From a bacterium (GTDB lineage Bacteria; Patescibacteriota; Minisyncoccia; Phycocordibacterales; Phycocordibacteraceae), in assembly GCA_021836725.1 (NCBI GenBank), contig JAKBHL010000008.1, positions 1-37,996 of the forward strand: a stretch of 37,996 bases of DNA, written 5' to 3'. Of the stretch, positions 6,875-20,622 are shown one piece after another. The position numbers and the translations under genes were made by a program. A model generated the notes under the pieces. It had not been told where the DNA came from. It saw nothing but the letters and a program-made list of their open reading frames with translations, and made no database searches. Every line of letters starts with the position of its first letter. Position 1 is the stretch's first letter.

Positions 6875-9790
6875 TTACGGAGGCGGGATGAGGAATCCGA
6901 CTAGATCGCAGTAATCGCATACGGCAGGGTCGCATGCCGCGGTGAACGCGGAACCGTCTGCGATCGCCTGTGCCGCGGAAACGAGCTCCGCTTCGAGCGC
7001 TTCGACCTCGGCGTCGCTGATCGTGAAGCGGCGGGTAACGATGTCTCCTTTTTCGTTCGGCTCGACGAAGTGGAGTTCGGCTTCGCTTGTGGCATACCGG
7101 CCGTCTTTCTTGAGAAGCAGTTTGTAAAAAATAAGCTGGCGGTAGTAGTCGCCCGTGCTGTTTTTGGTACGACCCTTGATGTCATTTTCGCTTCTCACCT
7201 TGCCGGTCTTATAATCGACGACGAGGACCGAACCGTCCGCTTTCATATCCAGCCGATCGAGCTTCCCGGTAAGCGGCACGGTGCCGACGCCTGGAACGGC
7301 GAGCGATACTTCTATGGGAAATTCCGATTCGCGAATGTCTTTCATGGAGCGTCCCTCTTTCGCAAGATACGCGCGGAGCGCTTGCGTACCGGTTTCCGTG
7401 AGCGCTTCTCTATCGGGCGGGGTGATCGGAAGGCGCGACAGCTCGTGACGGAAAGCGGCGACGGCGTCTTCCGGCGCCGCTGTGCCCTTCCGTACGTTAT
7501 CGGCATAGGATTTCAGGCCCGCATGGATGGCCGTCCCGAAGAGCATCCGGGGCGTCTGCGCGTCCGGGAGCCGCAGGAGCGTACGGAAATAGTATTGCCA
7601 CGGCGAGGCGCTGTAGTTGTTAAAACCGGTTGGCGAAAAGCCCTGCGCAAGCAGACGCGCCTTCAGGAAGACGGGATCGAGTATCGTGCGCGGCGCATAC
7701 GGCGCGGGGGCAGAGACGGACGGCGGGAAATCCGCCTTTCTCAGGTGCGGTGCGAGGTCGGCGAGAAACCGAAGCGGCGTCTGCGCGCGATTCTCTTCGG
7801 TCGTCTCCGACCGTGTGATGATCACGCTGTCTTTGGCGCGCGTGAGCGCCACATAGAGCAAACGGCGCATATCGTGCTCATCGTCTTCGCTCTTAAGCAG
7901 CAGAGAGAACTCCTCGGCCCTTCCGCGCAGCCAGATTTCGTCGGTCGCGTGCGCGATGATGACGTGCGGGAACTCGAGCCCCTTCGCGGCGTGGACGGTC
8001 ATGATGCGCACGCCCGAACGCTTCGTGCGGGGACGCGGTATCTTGAGCTCGTACTTCTCGATGCGCGCAAGGTAGGCCAGGAAATCCGATGCCGTCGCGC
8101 TTGGATTCTCCTTGGCGAGGAATGCCGCTTCGCCCATAAAACCCTGGTATGCCTCGTACGCGCTCTCATTTTCGGCGAGAGAAAGCATCCCGGCGACAAA
8201 ACCGCTCAGATGGGCGAGCCGCGAAAGCCAGGGGACGAGCGGCGTCGCCGGCATCTCTTCTGAAAGTTTCGTGAGCTTCCGCATCCACGCGCGCATTTGG
8301 TCGGTGCCTTTCTCCGTAAGCACGGCGGCAAGCGGCTTCCCTTCCCGCGCAAGCGAAAGAAGCCGCATACGCTCCCCGAGCGTACCGGGCATGCCCGGTA
8401 AAAAGAGCGCGCGGGCAAGCGATGCTTCATCGTCAAGGTTCGCCGCGGCACGGACAAGCGCTATGAAAAGCAAGACCGCCGGATGCGCGAGCGCGCTTAT
8501 ATCCGCGCTCGCGTGGTCTTCCGGAATGCCGGCGGAGCGGAGCATCTCCGCCAGAGCGAGCACATCCGCGTTTTTCTTCGTAAGGATGGCGATGTCTTCG
8601 TACGGCACGCCCGATCCGCGGAGCCGTTCGATGAAGGCGCGGATGGCCCCGTGTTCCTCGCTCGGCGTACTGCATACCGCCTCGAACAGTTGCCCGCCCG
8701 CCCCGCGCGCGGCCTTGAGCCGCGGACGCAGTTTTTGGGAAGGCACGGGAGCGGGGGCGATGAGATCATGGGCCGCGAGGAGCAGGCGATCGGTCGAACG
8801 ATAATTCTCATCAAGCGATATGAGCGCCGCATCGGGATATTTTTCCTTGAAATAGAAAAACGAAGCGAGGGAAGCCCCTTGGAAACGGTAAATTGCCTGT
8901 TTTTCATCGCCGACGATGAAGAGATTCGGCGTGCCGTCGAAATCAGTGATGAGCTCAAGAAGGCGGTTCTGGGCCGGGTTCGCGTCCTGATGCTCGTCCG
9001 CGAGCACGAATTGCGAACGCTCTCCGACTTCCGCGCGGAATTCTTCGTTCTCTTCGAGCCCGCGCACGGCTTCGCCGATAAGGTCTGCGTAATCGTAGAG
9101 CGACTCTCTTTCGAGAGCCTCCTGGTACGCGGCGAAGAGCTCTGCGACCTCGAGATGCTTCTCGATGCGCTCGCGATACCTCAGATGTTCGCCCTTTTCC
9201 TTTCCTTCATGCGCGCCGCGCGCGTGAATGCGGTCGGGGTCGGCTATGAGGGCCTCGTGCAACGCGGCGAGTTCGGCTCGATAACTCTCCGGAGTGTAAT
9301 GCTCTTGTTTCAGCTTCTCCATAAAACCGAGAAGATCTTTCGCAGCGCGGTGCGGATTTTTCGGATTACGTATCTTCGTATAGGATCCCTCGTCGAGCAG
9401 CCTTTCCATGAGCGCGATACCGCGCACTGCCGAGAGATGCGTGCCAAGCGCGATGCGCGGGAACAGATCGGGGCGCAATTCGAGTATTGAACGGGCAAAG
9501 CTGTGGAACGTATGAATGCGGACGCGATACGCGGCCGTGCCGATGAAACGCGCGAGCCGGGCGCGCAGCGTCGCCACCGCACTGTCCGTATAGGTAAGTG
9601 CGAGGATTTCGTCCGGTTTCGCTCCGGCGGCCTTGAGGAGGATATTCCCGATGCGGAGCGCGAGTATCTGCGTCTTGCCGGTCCCGGGGCCGGCGATGAC
9701 AAGCACGGGGCCATAGATCGTATCGACCGCCATCTTCTGCTGCGCATTCAATTTTCCGTAAGCTTCTTCAAAGGAAGGCGTCGTTATCAT
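6875..9790 (-). CDS. UvrD/PcrA-like superfamily 1 helicase with C-terminal PD-(D/E)XK nuclease domain
   Basis: LNAQQKMAVDTIYGPVLVIAGPGTGKTQILALRI, DEHQDANPAQ, LYVALTRAKDSVIITRSE, VLVVDYKTGK. Confidence 0.95.
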   Translation of the reverse strand: MITTPSFEEAYGKLNAQQKMAVDTIYGPVLVIAGPGTGKTQILALRIGNILLKAAGAKPDEILALTYTDSAVATLRARLARFIGTAAYRVRIHTFHSFARSILELRPDLFPRIALGTHLSAVRGIALMERLLDEGSYTKIRNPKNPHRAAKDLLGFMEKLKQEHYTPESYRAELAALHEALIADPDRIHARGAHEGKEKGEHLRYRERIEKHLEVAELFAAYQEALERESLYDYADLIGEAVRGLEENEEFRAEVGERSQFVLADEHQDANPAQNRLLELITDFDGTPNLFIVGDEKQAIYRFQGASLASFFYFKEKYPDAALISLDENYRSTDRLLLAAHDLIAPAPVPSQKLRPRLKAARGAGGQLFEAVCSTPSEEHGAIRAFIERLRGSGVPYEDIAILTKKNADVLALAEMLRSAGIPEDHASADISALAHPAVLLFIALVRAAANLDDEASLARALFLPGMPGTLGERMRLLSLAREGKPLAAVLTEKGTDQMRAWMRKLTKLSEEMPATPLVPWLSRLAHLSGFVAGMLSLAENESAYEAYQGFMGEAAFLAKENPSATASDFLAYLARIEKYELKIPRPRTKRSGVRIMTVHAAKGLEFPHVIIAHATDEIWLRGRAEEFSLLLKSEDDEHDMRRLLYVALTRAKDSVIITRSETTEENRAQTPLRFLADLAPHLRKADFPPSVSAPAPYAPRTILDPVFLKARLLAQGFSPTGFNNYSASPWQYYFRTLLRLPDAQTPRMLFGTAIHAGLKSYADNVRKGTAAPEDAVAAFRHELSRLPITPPDREALTETGTQALRAYLAKEGRSMKDIRESEFPIEVSLAVPGVGTVPLTGKLDRLDMKADGSVLVVDYKTGKVRSENDIKGRTKNSTGDYYRQLIFYKLLLKKDGRYATSEAELHFVEPNEKGDIVTRRFTISDAEVEALEAELVSAAQAIADGSAFTAACDPAVCDYCDLVGFLIPPP

Positions 9791-9842
9791 AGTGAGAGTG
9801 TACCTTGCAAAAACACGCTTCGCATTCTCCCGAGCGGAGTGC

Positions 9843-9871
9843 TTGACATTTATGTCATATTCTGCTACGAT
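9843..9871 (+). promoter_or_regulatory. Consensus-like sigma70-type promoter for a small membrane ORF
   Basis: TTGACA (9843-9848), 17-nt spacer, TACGAT (9866-9871). Confidence 0.8.
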
Positions 9872-9906
9872 AGCGGCGTCCCCGAGACGGATTCAGAGGA
9901 CTCCTC

Positions 9907-9923
9907 CTACGAAGGTTTCGTAG
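9907..9923 (+). promoter_or_regulatory. 5'UTR hairpin
   Basis: ctacgaa / ggt / ttcgtag between the promoter and the AAGGAG RBS. Confidence 0.55.
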
Positions 9924-9953
9924 CGGCACGACACTCCCCAAGGAGACCCCATC

Positions 9954-10193
9954 GTGATTGGATTTCTTGAGTTCCTGGCGTTAGTCATGTGTATCGTAGC
10001 GCTTGTTCTTTCCGAGGAACGGTCATTCGGCATCAGCGTGTTTATGACTGCGACGGCAATCGTCCTCACGTACCTCGCCGTAGTGGAAGCCGATGTATTC
10101 TGGATTCCATCGGTGATCCTCGCATTCATCGGATACGTGAAGTTCTCTCAGTCCGTTCAGGACGCCCGAGAGAATAAAAAATTCCGTTCCTAG
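9954..10193 (+). CDS. Small membrane protein, 79 aa (GTG start)
   Basis: AAGGAG RBS before GTG; three hydrophobic segments; promoter upstream and terminator downstream. Confidence 0.8.
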   Translation: MIGFLEFLALVMCIVALVLSEERSFGISVFMTATAIVLTYLAVVEADVFWIPSVILAFIGYVKFSQSVQDARENKKFRS

Positions 10194-10210
10194 CACCTCC
10201 CCCGCTTGAG

Positions 10211-10236
10211 CCCCCTCAACACTGAGGGGGTTTCTT
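10211..10236 (+). terminator. Intrinsic terminator
   Basis: ccccctca / acac / tgaggggg followed by TTTCTT. Confidence 0.9.
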
Positions 10237-10265
10237 ACTAGAACTCATTTCAAACCCTCCGCTCG

Positions 10266-10361
10266 GGTATGCGACAGAAAGGAGTACGCCGTCTTTTTGT
10301 GCTCAAAAAGCGGCTCGTACTCGCGTCGTCACGCTCCGTAAGCCTCTTTCTGCCGCATACC
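10266..10361 (-). repeat. Palindromic element copy C, downstream of rpoD
   Basis: Imperfect arms ggtatgcgacagaaag / ctttctgccgcatacc; minus-strand core TACGGAGCGTGACGACGCGAGTACGAGCCGCTTTTTGAGCACAAAAAGACGGCGTACTC. Confidence 0.85.
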
Positions 10362-10463
10362 TCTCGCGGAGGCCGGTCAAATTTCCTAAGATGACATCTT
10401 AGGAGGAGAGAGCCCTTTCCTGCAGCATACCTCTCGCGTCGCCCTGGAGTTTTTGGATGGGTT

Positions 10464-11708
10464 CTAGTACGACTTCAGATGCCGCGCTTTATCGTGGAAA
10501 CGGATCTTTTCGAGCGCTTTCGCCTCGATCTGGCGGATACGCTCGCGGGTAACGCCGAACTCTCTCCCCACCTCCTCAAGGGTGTGGTAGATGCCGTCCA
10601 TGAGGCCGTGGCGCATTTCAAGGATCTTGCGTTCCTTCGGCGAGAGATCGTTCAGTATGGACCGCATCTGCTCCGCCAGGATGCGCTCGGAAGATTCTTG
10701 TATGGGCGACGGGATTTTGTCATCGGGAATGAAATCCCCGAGCGTCGATTTTTCATCGTCGTCCGAACCGATCGGATTCTCCAGAGAAAGCGTATCCTGG
10801 TTGATTTTTTCTATCTGATAAATCTTATCCGGCTCGACGCCCATTTCCACCGCGATCTCTTCCGCCTGCGGATCGCGGCCGAGCACTTGCGCGAGACGGC
10901 GCGAGACCTGCTTGTACTTGGCGATTGTCTCGACCATGTGGACGGGGATGCGGATGGTGCGCGATTGATCGGCGAGCGCGCGCGTAATCGCCTGGCGTAT
11001 CCACCACGTGGCATACGTCGAGAACTTATATCCCTTTTTCCAATCGAACTTATCCACCGCGCGGAAAAGACCGAGATTCCCTTCCTGGATGAGGTCAAGA
11101 AGCGTGAGATCGGGGCTGCGGCCGACGTACTTTTTCGCGATGGAAACGACGAGGCGCAAGTTGCTCCGTGCGAGGATGTTGCGCGCTTCGGCATCGCCTT
11201 TTTCTATGCGCTTCGCGAGCTCGCGCTCTTCGGCGGCGATGAGGAGCGGATACTGTCCGATTTCACGAAGATAGATCTGTATGGAATCGTAGCCTGTGGA
11301 ATGACGGTCTTTGATGTTGCGCGTCGCGAGATATTCGTCGGCGGCGTCTTCGAGCATGCCGCCTTCGAGCACGTCGACGCCCGCGATGGCAAAACGTTCG
11401 TAGAGCGACTCGAGGAAACTCACGTCATCTTCCACATGCGGAAAGGATTTCAGGATCTCGCTGTAGGTGACGTACCCGCGCTCTTTTCCCTTCTCAATGA
11501 GCTGCTCCGCCGAGAGCGCTTTCTGGGACACCGCCTTCGCTTTCGCGCCCCGCGAGGCAGCGCGCAGGACGTGTTTTGTTCGCGCACGCGCGGTACGCGA
11601 AGCGGCGCGAACGGATCTCGAAGTTTTCTTCTTTGCGGGCGCGCGGTGCACTGCCGGCTTTTTAGCGGTTTTGTGAGCGCTCTTTTTCTTTTTTGTGGAA
11701 GTCGCCAT
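10464..11708 (-). CDS. rpoD: Primary sigma factor RpoD with basic N-terminal tail
   Basis: [49 protein letters not shown] and [19 protein letters not shown]. Confidence 0.98.
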   Translation of the reverse strand: MATSTKKKKSAHKTAKKPAVHRAPAKKKTSRSVRAASRTARARTKHVLRAASRGAKAKAVSQKALSAEQLIEKGKERGYVTYSEILKSFPHVEDDVSFLESLYERFAIAGVDVLEGGMLEDAADEYLATRNIKDRHSTGYDSIQIYLREIGQYPLLIAAEERELAKRIEKGDAEARNILARSNLRLVVSIAKKYVGRSPDLTLLDLIQEGNLGLFRAVDKFDWKKGYKFSTYATWWIRQAITRALADQSRTIRIPVHMVETIAKYKQVSRRLAQVLGRDPQAEEIAVEMGVEPDKIYQIEKINQDTLSLENPIGSDDDEKSTLGDFIPDDKIPSPIQESSERILAEQMRSILNDLSPKERKILEMRHGLMDGIYHTLEEVGREFGVTRERIRQIEAKALEKIRFHDKARHLKSY

Positions 11709-11741
11709 ACTGTGGAAATAAAAGTGGGAAGTAAGAGTGGA

Positions 11742-13430
11742 TCAATGCCCCAAAGCGGCGAGGCGTACAGAGAGTCTTGCGCACGCCGCCTGTGCATCTT
11801 CGACCTGAGAAATGTCGCGGGCGGCTTCGGCTCTACGTAGTCGTGCCACTGCTTCTTGATACGCTTCGCGGACTACCGCTTCTTCAAAAGCGTGAAGAAG
11901 CTCATCCGCGGCGTTCTCTTCCGGATCTTCGCCGAACCTCCGCTCCGCCTCAAACAAGGCAGGTTCCGGAAGGGTTTCAAGCGGCAACGCGTGAGCTTCA
12001 GTAATTCGAAGATACTCTGATTTGACGCGCTCCGCAAGCGGCGAGTCGGGATAGGCGTGAATAACGGCGAGAAGCTGTTCCGAGCGGATGGCGCTTGGTG
12101 CGCGCGCGGGCGTCTTCGATGTCCGATCTTCCTGAGCGCTCTTTTGCGCTTCCGGTTGCCGCGGGAGACGGCGAAGCGACTCCCGGACGGCTTCGTCCGA
12201 CAGCCCAAGCGAGCGCGCGGTGATGTGCGTAAAGTGTTCGCGCTCCATAGGGCTCGGGAGCGCAGAGAGCAGAGGAAGCACTATTTCCTCGGCGCCTCGC
12301 ACAAGCCGATGGAGATCGCGTTCTTGCTCGGCCAGTTCCGTGAGAAAGAATTCGACAATCGGTCTCGCTTCAGTGATGCGCTTCGTAAATCCGCCCGGGT
12401 CTTCGCTGATGAGATCGGCCGGATCTTTCCCCGCGGGAAGCCGAACCGCTTTTACCCGCATAAGCGAGGAAAGCGCAAGAGCCGCCGCGCGCGCAGTCGC
12501 CTTGAGTCCGGCCGGATCGGCATCGAGCACGAGCATGAGATTTTCGCTATAACGCTTCATCAGGCGGAGGTGGCGTTCGGAAAGCGCGGTGCCCGAAAGC
12601 GCGACCGCATTGGTAAATCCCGCCTGATGCGCGTGCAATACGTCCATTTGCCCTTCGACGAGCATGACGAATCCGCGGGCCCGTATCGCCTCTTTTGCGG
12701 TGCTCATGCCGAAAAGAATGTCGGACTTATGGTAGAGCTCGGTTTCCGGAGAGTTGAGGTATTTCGCTGGCTCGTCCGCCGCAAGCGCGCGCCCCGTAAA
12801 CGCTACGACATGACCCGAGGCATCGCATATCGGGAACAGGAGCCGGTTGCGGAACCGGTCGTAGTACGTGCCCTGCTTCCCGTCCGCCTCTTTTATCAAT
12901 CCCGCTTCGTGCAGCTCCCTTGTCGTGAATCCTTCGCCGGTCAGCGCTTCAAGCAGGGCGCGCCACGCATCGGGCGCGTAACCGAGTTGCCATGCGCGGA
13001 TCGTCTCGCCGGTGAGGCCGCGCTTCTTTGCATAGGTCTCGGCGGGGCTTCCGATAAGCCTGCCAGCGTACCAGGCGCTCGCGCGGCTCATGAGCGCGTA
13101 CAGGCGTTCTCTCTTTGACGCGTCTTCGCGGCTTTCTTTCCCTGCGTATTCGACAGGGATGCCCGCTTTCTCGGCGAGGATTTTCAGCGCGTCCTTGAAA
13201 TCCACGTTCTCGACTTTTTCAATGAACGAAAATCCGTCGCCGCCCTCGCCGCAGCCGAAACAGTGGAACGTGCCGCGTTCGGGGCTCACGTGGAAAGAAG
13301 GAGTTTTCTCCTTGTGGAAGGGACAGAGCCCCCGCAGTGACTTCCCCGAGCGCGTGAGCTTCACATACGGGCTCACGATCTCGACAATGGAGAGACGGTC
13401 CTTTATCAAAGCGACCGTATCCTGTGCCAT
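11742..13430 (-). CDS. dnaG: DNA primase
   Basis: SPYVKLTRSGKSLRGLCPFHKEKTPSFHVSPERGTFHCFGCGEGGDGF zinc domain and Toprim region VEGQMDVLHAHQAG. Confidence 0.98.
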   Translation of the reverse strand: MAQDTVALIKDRLSIVEIVSPYVKLTRSGKSLRGLCPFHKEKTPSFHVSPERGTFHCFGCGEGGDGFSFIEKVENVDFKDALKILAEKAGIPVEYAGKESREDASKRERLYALMSRASAWYAGRLIGSPAETYAKKRGLTGETIRAWQLGYAPDAWRALLEALTGEGFTTRELHEAGLIKEADGKQGTYYDRFRNRLLFPICDASGHVVAFTGRALAADEPAKYLNSPETELYHKSDILFGMSTAKEAIRARGFVMLVEGQMDVLHAHQAGFTNAVALSGTALSERHLRLMKRYSENLMLVLDADPAGLKATARAAALALSSLMRVKAVRLPAGKDPADLISEDPGGFTKRITEARPIVEFFLTELAEQERDLHRLVRGAEEIVLPLLSALPSPMEREHFTHITARSLGLSDEAVRESLRRLPRQPEAQKSAQEDRTSKTPARAPSAIRSEQLLAVIHAYPDSPLAERVKSEYLRITEAHALPLETLPEPALFEAERRFGEDPEENAADELLHAFEEAVVREAYQEAVARLRRAEAARDISQVEDAQAACARLSVRLAALGH

Positions 13431-13432
13431 GG

Positions 13433-17149
<3,717 letters not shown>

Positions 17150-17173
17150 AGGATTCTGGGAAAATTAATAAAG

Positions 17174-20100
17174 CTATGCCTCCGCGTCCGGCGGCAGATT
17201 CAAGGGTTCAACGTCGAGCGCCAGGCCGCGGATTTGGTTGGTGAGGACGGCGAACGATGCGGGCGTGCCGGTATGGCTGATCGCCTCGCCCTTCACGATG
17301 GCATCGAAAGCCGCCGAACGCCCTTGGATATCGTCGGATTTTATGGTGAGCATCTCGCGCAGCGTATAGGCGGCTCCGTAGCCCAGAAGCGCCCATACTT
17401 CCATTTCGCCGAACCGTTGCCCGCCGTTCTGCGCTTTGCCGCCCAAAGGCTGCTGTGTGATGAGGCTGTAGGGACCGATCGAACGCATGTGGATCTTGTC
17501 CTCGACCATGTGGTGCAGTTTGAGGATGTACATGTAGCCGACGGCGATGGCCTGTGCGAAAGCTTCCCCCGAACGGCCGTCATAGAGCTGCATCTTGCCG
17601 CCGCGAGAGAAGCCGGCGGCCTCGAGCTCGTCGCGGATTTCATCCGCGGTCGCTCCGGCAAACGGCGGGACGATTGCCTGATAGCCGAGGGTATGGGCCG
17701 CGAGCCCGAGATGCATTTCGAGGATTTGCCCGAGGTTCATACGGGACGGGACGCCGAGCGGCGTAAGCAGGAGATCGACCGGATTGCCGTCCTTATCGTA
17801 GGGCATGTCCTCAACCGGCAGCACGCGGCTGATAACGCCTTTGTTGCCGTGACGGCCCGAAAGCTTGTCGCCGACCGACACGTTTCTCACCTGCGCGACG
17901 GTAACGAGTATCTTCTTGATGATGCCGCTTTCGAGCTGGTCGCCTTTTTCTCTCGAGAATATCCGTACGCCGATGACGCGCCCGCGTTTGCCGCCTTCCA
18001 TCCGGAGCGATGTGTCTTTTACGTCCTTTGCCTTGTCGCCGAAAATGGAACGCAGGAGACGTTCCTCCGGCGTGAGCTGCGTCTCGCCCTTGGGGGTTAC
18101 CTTGCCGACCAGTATGTCGCCGGAACGCACTTCCGCTCCGATGCGGATGATGCCCTCTTCGTCGAGATTCTTCAGCCGCATCTCTCCGACATTCGGGATG
18201 TCGTGGGTAGTCGTCTCGGGACCGAGTTTCGTATCGCGCACGACGCATTCGAAATCTTCGATATGAACCGTTGTGAACTTCGCGTCTTCGACGAGACGCT
18301 CGGAGATGACGATGGCGTCTTCATAATTGGCGCCGTTCCAGCTCATAAACGCGACGCGCACGTTCTGGCCGAGGGCGAGCTGTCCTTGATCGGTCGAGGA
18401 ATTGTCCGCGAGCACGTCGCCTTTCTTTACCTTATCCCCCAAACGTACGCTCGGCCGCTGCATGAACGCCGAGTTTTGGTTGGTCTGCGTGAGCCCCTGG
18501 AGGTGGTATTCCTTCGGTTTCCCGTCCTTATTTTTCACAATGACCTTTCGGGCATCGACCTGCGTGACTTCGCCCGCTTCCTCCGCGAGCACGAGGCGCC
18601 CGGTGTTGCGGGCGGCATGCGCTTCGATGCCGGTGGCCACCAGCGGCGCTTCGGGGATGAGCACGGGCGTCGCCTGCTTCTGCATGTTCGAACCCATGAG
18701 CGCGCGGTTCGCGTCGTCGTGGTTGACGAAAGGAATCAGCGAAGTGGCGATGGAGAACATCTGGAACGTCGATGCGTCCATGAGGGTTATGGCATCGCGC
18801 GCGACGATGACCGGATCCCCCTTGTGGCGGGCTTCGACGAAGTCGGAGACGATGCGGCTACTCTCATCGAGCTTCGTGGCTCCGTGCGCGATGACTTCAA
18901 GCTCTTCGTCGAGCGCGTTCAGGTGTACCACGTCGCCGGTTACTTTTCCGTTTTTCACGCGGACATACGGCGTCTCGATGACGCCGAAGTCGTTCGTGCG
19001 CGCATGGGTCGCCATGTGCAAAATGAGGCCGATGTTCTGGCCTTCCGGAGTGTGGATGGGACAGAGGCGGCCATAATGGGAAGGGTGCACGTCGCGCACT
19101 TCAAAGCCCGCGCGCTCGCGCGTGAGTCCGCCGGGGCCGAGCGCCGAGAAGGTGCGCATATTCTCCAGTTCGGCGAGGATATTTTGCTGATCCATGAATT
19201 GCGAAAGCTGATTGGCCGTGAAGAATTCGTGCACTGATGCGTGGAACGGGCGCGGATTCACGAGCGCCATGGGGAGCGTGGTCTCGCTCTCGATGGTCGA
19301 CATGCGATCCTGGATATTGCGCTTCATGCGGCTCATGCCCACGCGCATGCGCGCCTGCAGGAGCTCGCCGACGAAACGCACGCGGCGGAAGCCGAGGTGA
19401 TCGATGTCATCCGGGCGTGCGGACGGATCGGCATTCAATTTCGTAATTTCCGAAATGATATGCACGAAGTCGGTGAGCGTGAGCGTGCGCTTCCCGAGCG
19501 CTTTCTCGGAAGTCGGGAGTTCGAAACGCGCGTTGAGGCGGTGACGGCCGACTTTCCCGAGATCGTACCGCTCGGCCGAGAAGAGCGACTGCACGAAATT
19601 TTTCGCGTTTTCCGGCGTCGCCAGATCGCCGTCACGCATGCGGCGATGGATCTCGATATAGGCCTCTTCGACGGATTTCGCCTCGTCGTGCGCGAGCGTC
19701 GCCTGTATCGCCGCCTGGGCGAGCGGATCTTTCGCAAAATGCTTCAGGGTGGCTTCGCCCACGCCACCGCCGAAAACCGTGAGGAGCTCGGTGATCGGGA
19801 ATTTGCGCTTCCGGTCGATTTTCACGAAGATCGCGCCGTCCGCCTCAGAATCTATTTCTATCCAGACGCCGCGCAGAGGAATTATTTTCGCGCCGAAGAA
19901 CGGCTTCCCGCGGATGAGTTCGGAGACGAAAAATGCGCCGAAAGAGCGCGCGAGCTGCGGCACGATGGCGCGTTCCACGCCTGAAACGATAAAAGAGCCA
20001 TGCGGCGTCATCATGGGCATGTCCGTGAGGAAAATCTCCTGAGACTTTTCCGAACCGAGCGTTTTATTGACGAGTGTGACGGTCGTGCGTATCGGCGCTT

Positions 20101-20350
20101 CATAGGTGCGCATGTTCTCCCGTGCAAACTCCTCATCGTATTTCGGTTCGCCTATTTCAAAACCCTCGAACTTAAGCTCGAATTTCTTTCCCGAATAATC
20201 GGTAACCGGAGAAAACTCCTTAAAGAGCTCCGCGAGGCCGTCTTTGAGAAGCCACTCAAACGAGCTGCGCTGGTGCCCGACAAGGTCCGGGAACGGCACG
20301 CGCGGCGCCTGATAGGCACCGAAAGTCTTCTGGACGAGGTTTTTTTGCAT
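17174..20350 (-). CDS. rpoB: RNA polymerase beta subunit
   Basis: GRLCPIHTPEGQNIGLI, KLSGRHGNKGVISRVLPVEDMPY, GGKAQNGGQRFGEMEVWALLGYGAAYTL; start trimmed to MQKNLVQKTFG. Confidence 0.99.
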   Translation of the reverse strand: MQKNLVQKTFGAYQAPRVPFPDLVGHQRSSFEWLLKDGLAELFKEFSPVTDYSGKKFELKFEGFEIGEPKYDEEFARENMRTYEAPIRTTVTLVNKTLGSEKSQEIFLTDMPMMTPHGSFIVSGVERAIVPQLARSFGAFFVSELIRGKPFFGAKIIPLRGVWIEIDSEADGAIFVKIDRKRKFPITELLTVFGGGVGEATLKHFAKDPLAQAAIQATLAHDEAKSVEEAYIEIHRRMRDGDLATPENAKNFVQSLFSAERYDLGKVGRHRLNARFELPTSEKALGKRTLTLTDFVHIISEITKLNADPSARPDDIDHLGFRRVRFVGELLQARMRVGMSRMKRNIQDRMSTIESETTLPMALVNPRPFHASVHEFFTANQLSQFMDQQNILAELENMRTFSALGPGGLTRERAGFEVRDVHPSHYGRLCPIHTPEGQNIGLILHMATHARTNDFGVIETPYVRVKNGKVTGDVVHLNALDEELEVIAHGATKLDESSRIVSDFVEARHKGDPVIVARDAITLMDASTFQMFSIATSLIPFVNHDDANRALMGSNMQKQATPVLIPEAPLVATGIEAHAARNTGRLVLAEEAGEVTQVDARKVIVKNKDGKPKEYHLQGLTQTNQNSAFMQRPSVRLGDKVKKGDVLADNSSTDQGQLALGQNVRVAFMSWNGANYEDAIVISERLVEDAKFTTVHIEDFECVVRDTKLGPETTTHDIPNVGEMRLKNLDEEGIIRIGAEVRSGDILVGKVTPKGETQLTPEERLLRSIFGDKAKDVKDTSLRMEGGKRGRVIGVRIFSREKGDQLESGIIKKILVTVAQVRNVSVGDKLSGRHGNKGVISRVLPVEDMPYDKDGNPVDLLLTPLGVPSRMNLGQILEMHLGLAAHTLGYQAIVPPFAGATADEIRDELEAAGFSRGGKMQLYDGRSGEAFAQAIAVGYMYILKLHHMVEDKIHMRSIGPYSLITQQPLGGKAQNGGQRFGEMEVWALLGYGAAYTLREMLTIKSDDIQGRSAAFDAIVKGEAISHTGTPASFAVLTNQIRGLALDVEPLNLPPDAEA

Positions 20351-20622
20351 GTGAGCGTGGCGTGAAGTAATAAGATTTGCTTGCGAGTTTCCTCCCTGCG
20401 CTTGCCTCACGAATGATTGCTGACATGCATTCGATTCGGCTTCGCTTGGTAGCGAACAAGATATATAAATGCGAACGCACGGACGCAAGTCCGCTGTCGC
20501 TATGCGCTCTTTCGGTTCCCGTATTAATCTTTATGCCCCGCGCCCTCCGTTACTCACTCGTATCTGATGGCCCCACTGTATCAGGCCGCCTCCCCTATGG
20601 CAAGGGGCCCTGGGGATAAATA

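Noticed and set aside
6704-6904. 66-aa plus-strand ORF between DsbA-like and UvrD-like genes
   Set aside because: Covers the two hairpin repeats, lacks an RBS and recognisable protein features.
20380-20620. Possible structured rpoB leader (cggac-gcaa-gtccg GNRA-capped hairpin)
   Set aside because: Only a 5-bp stem is evident and I could not identify a known leader class; insufficient support without comparative data.
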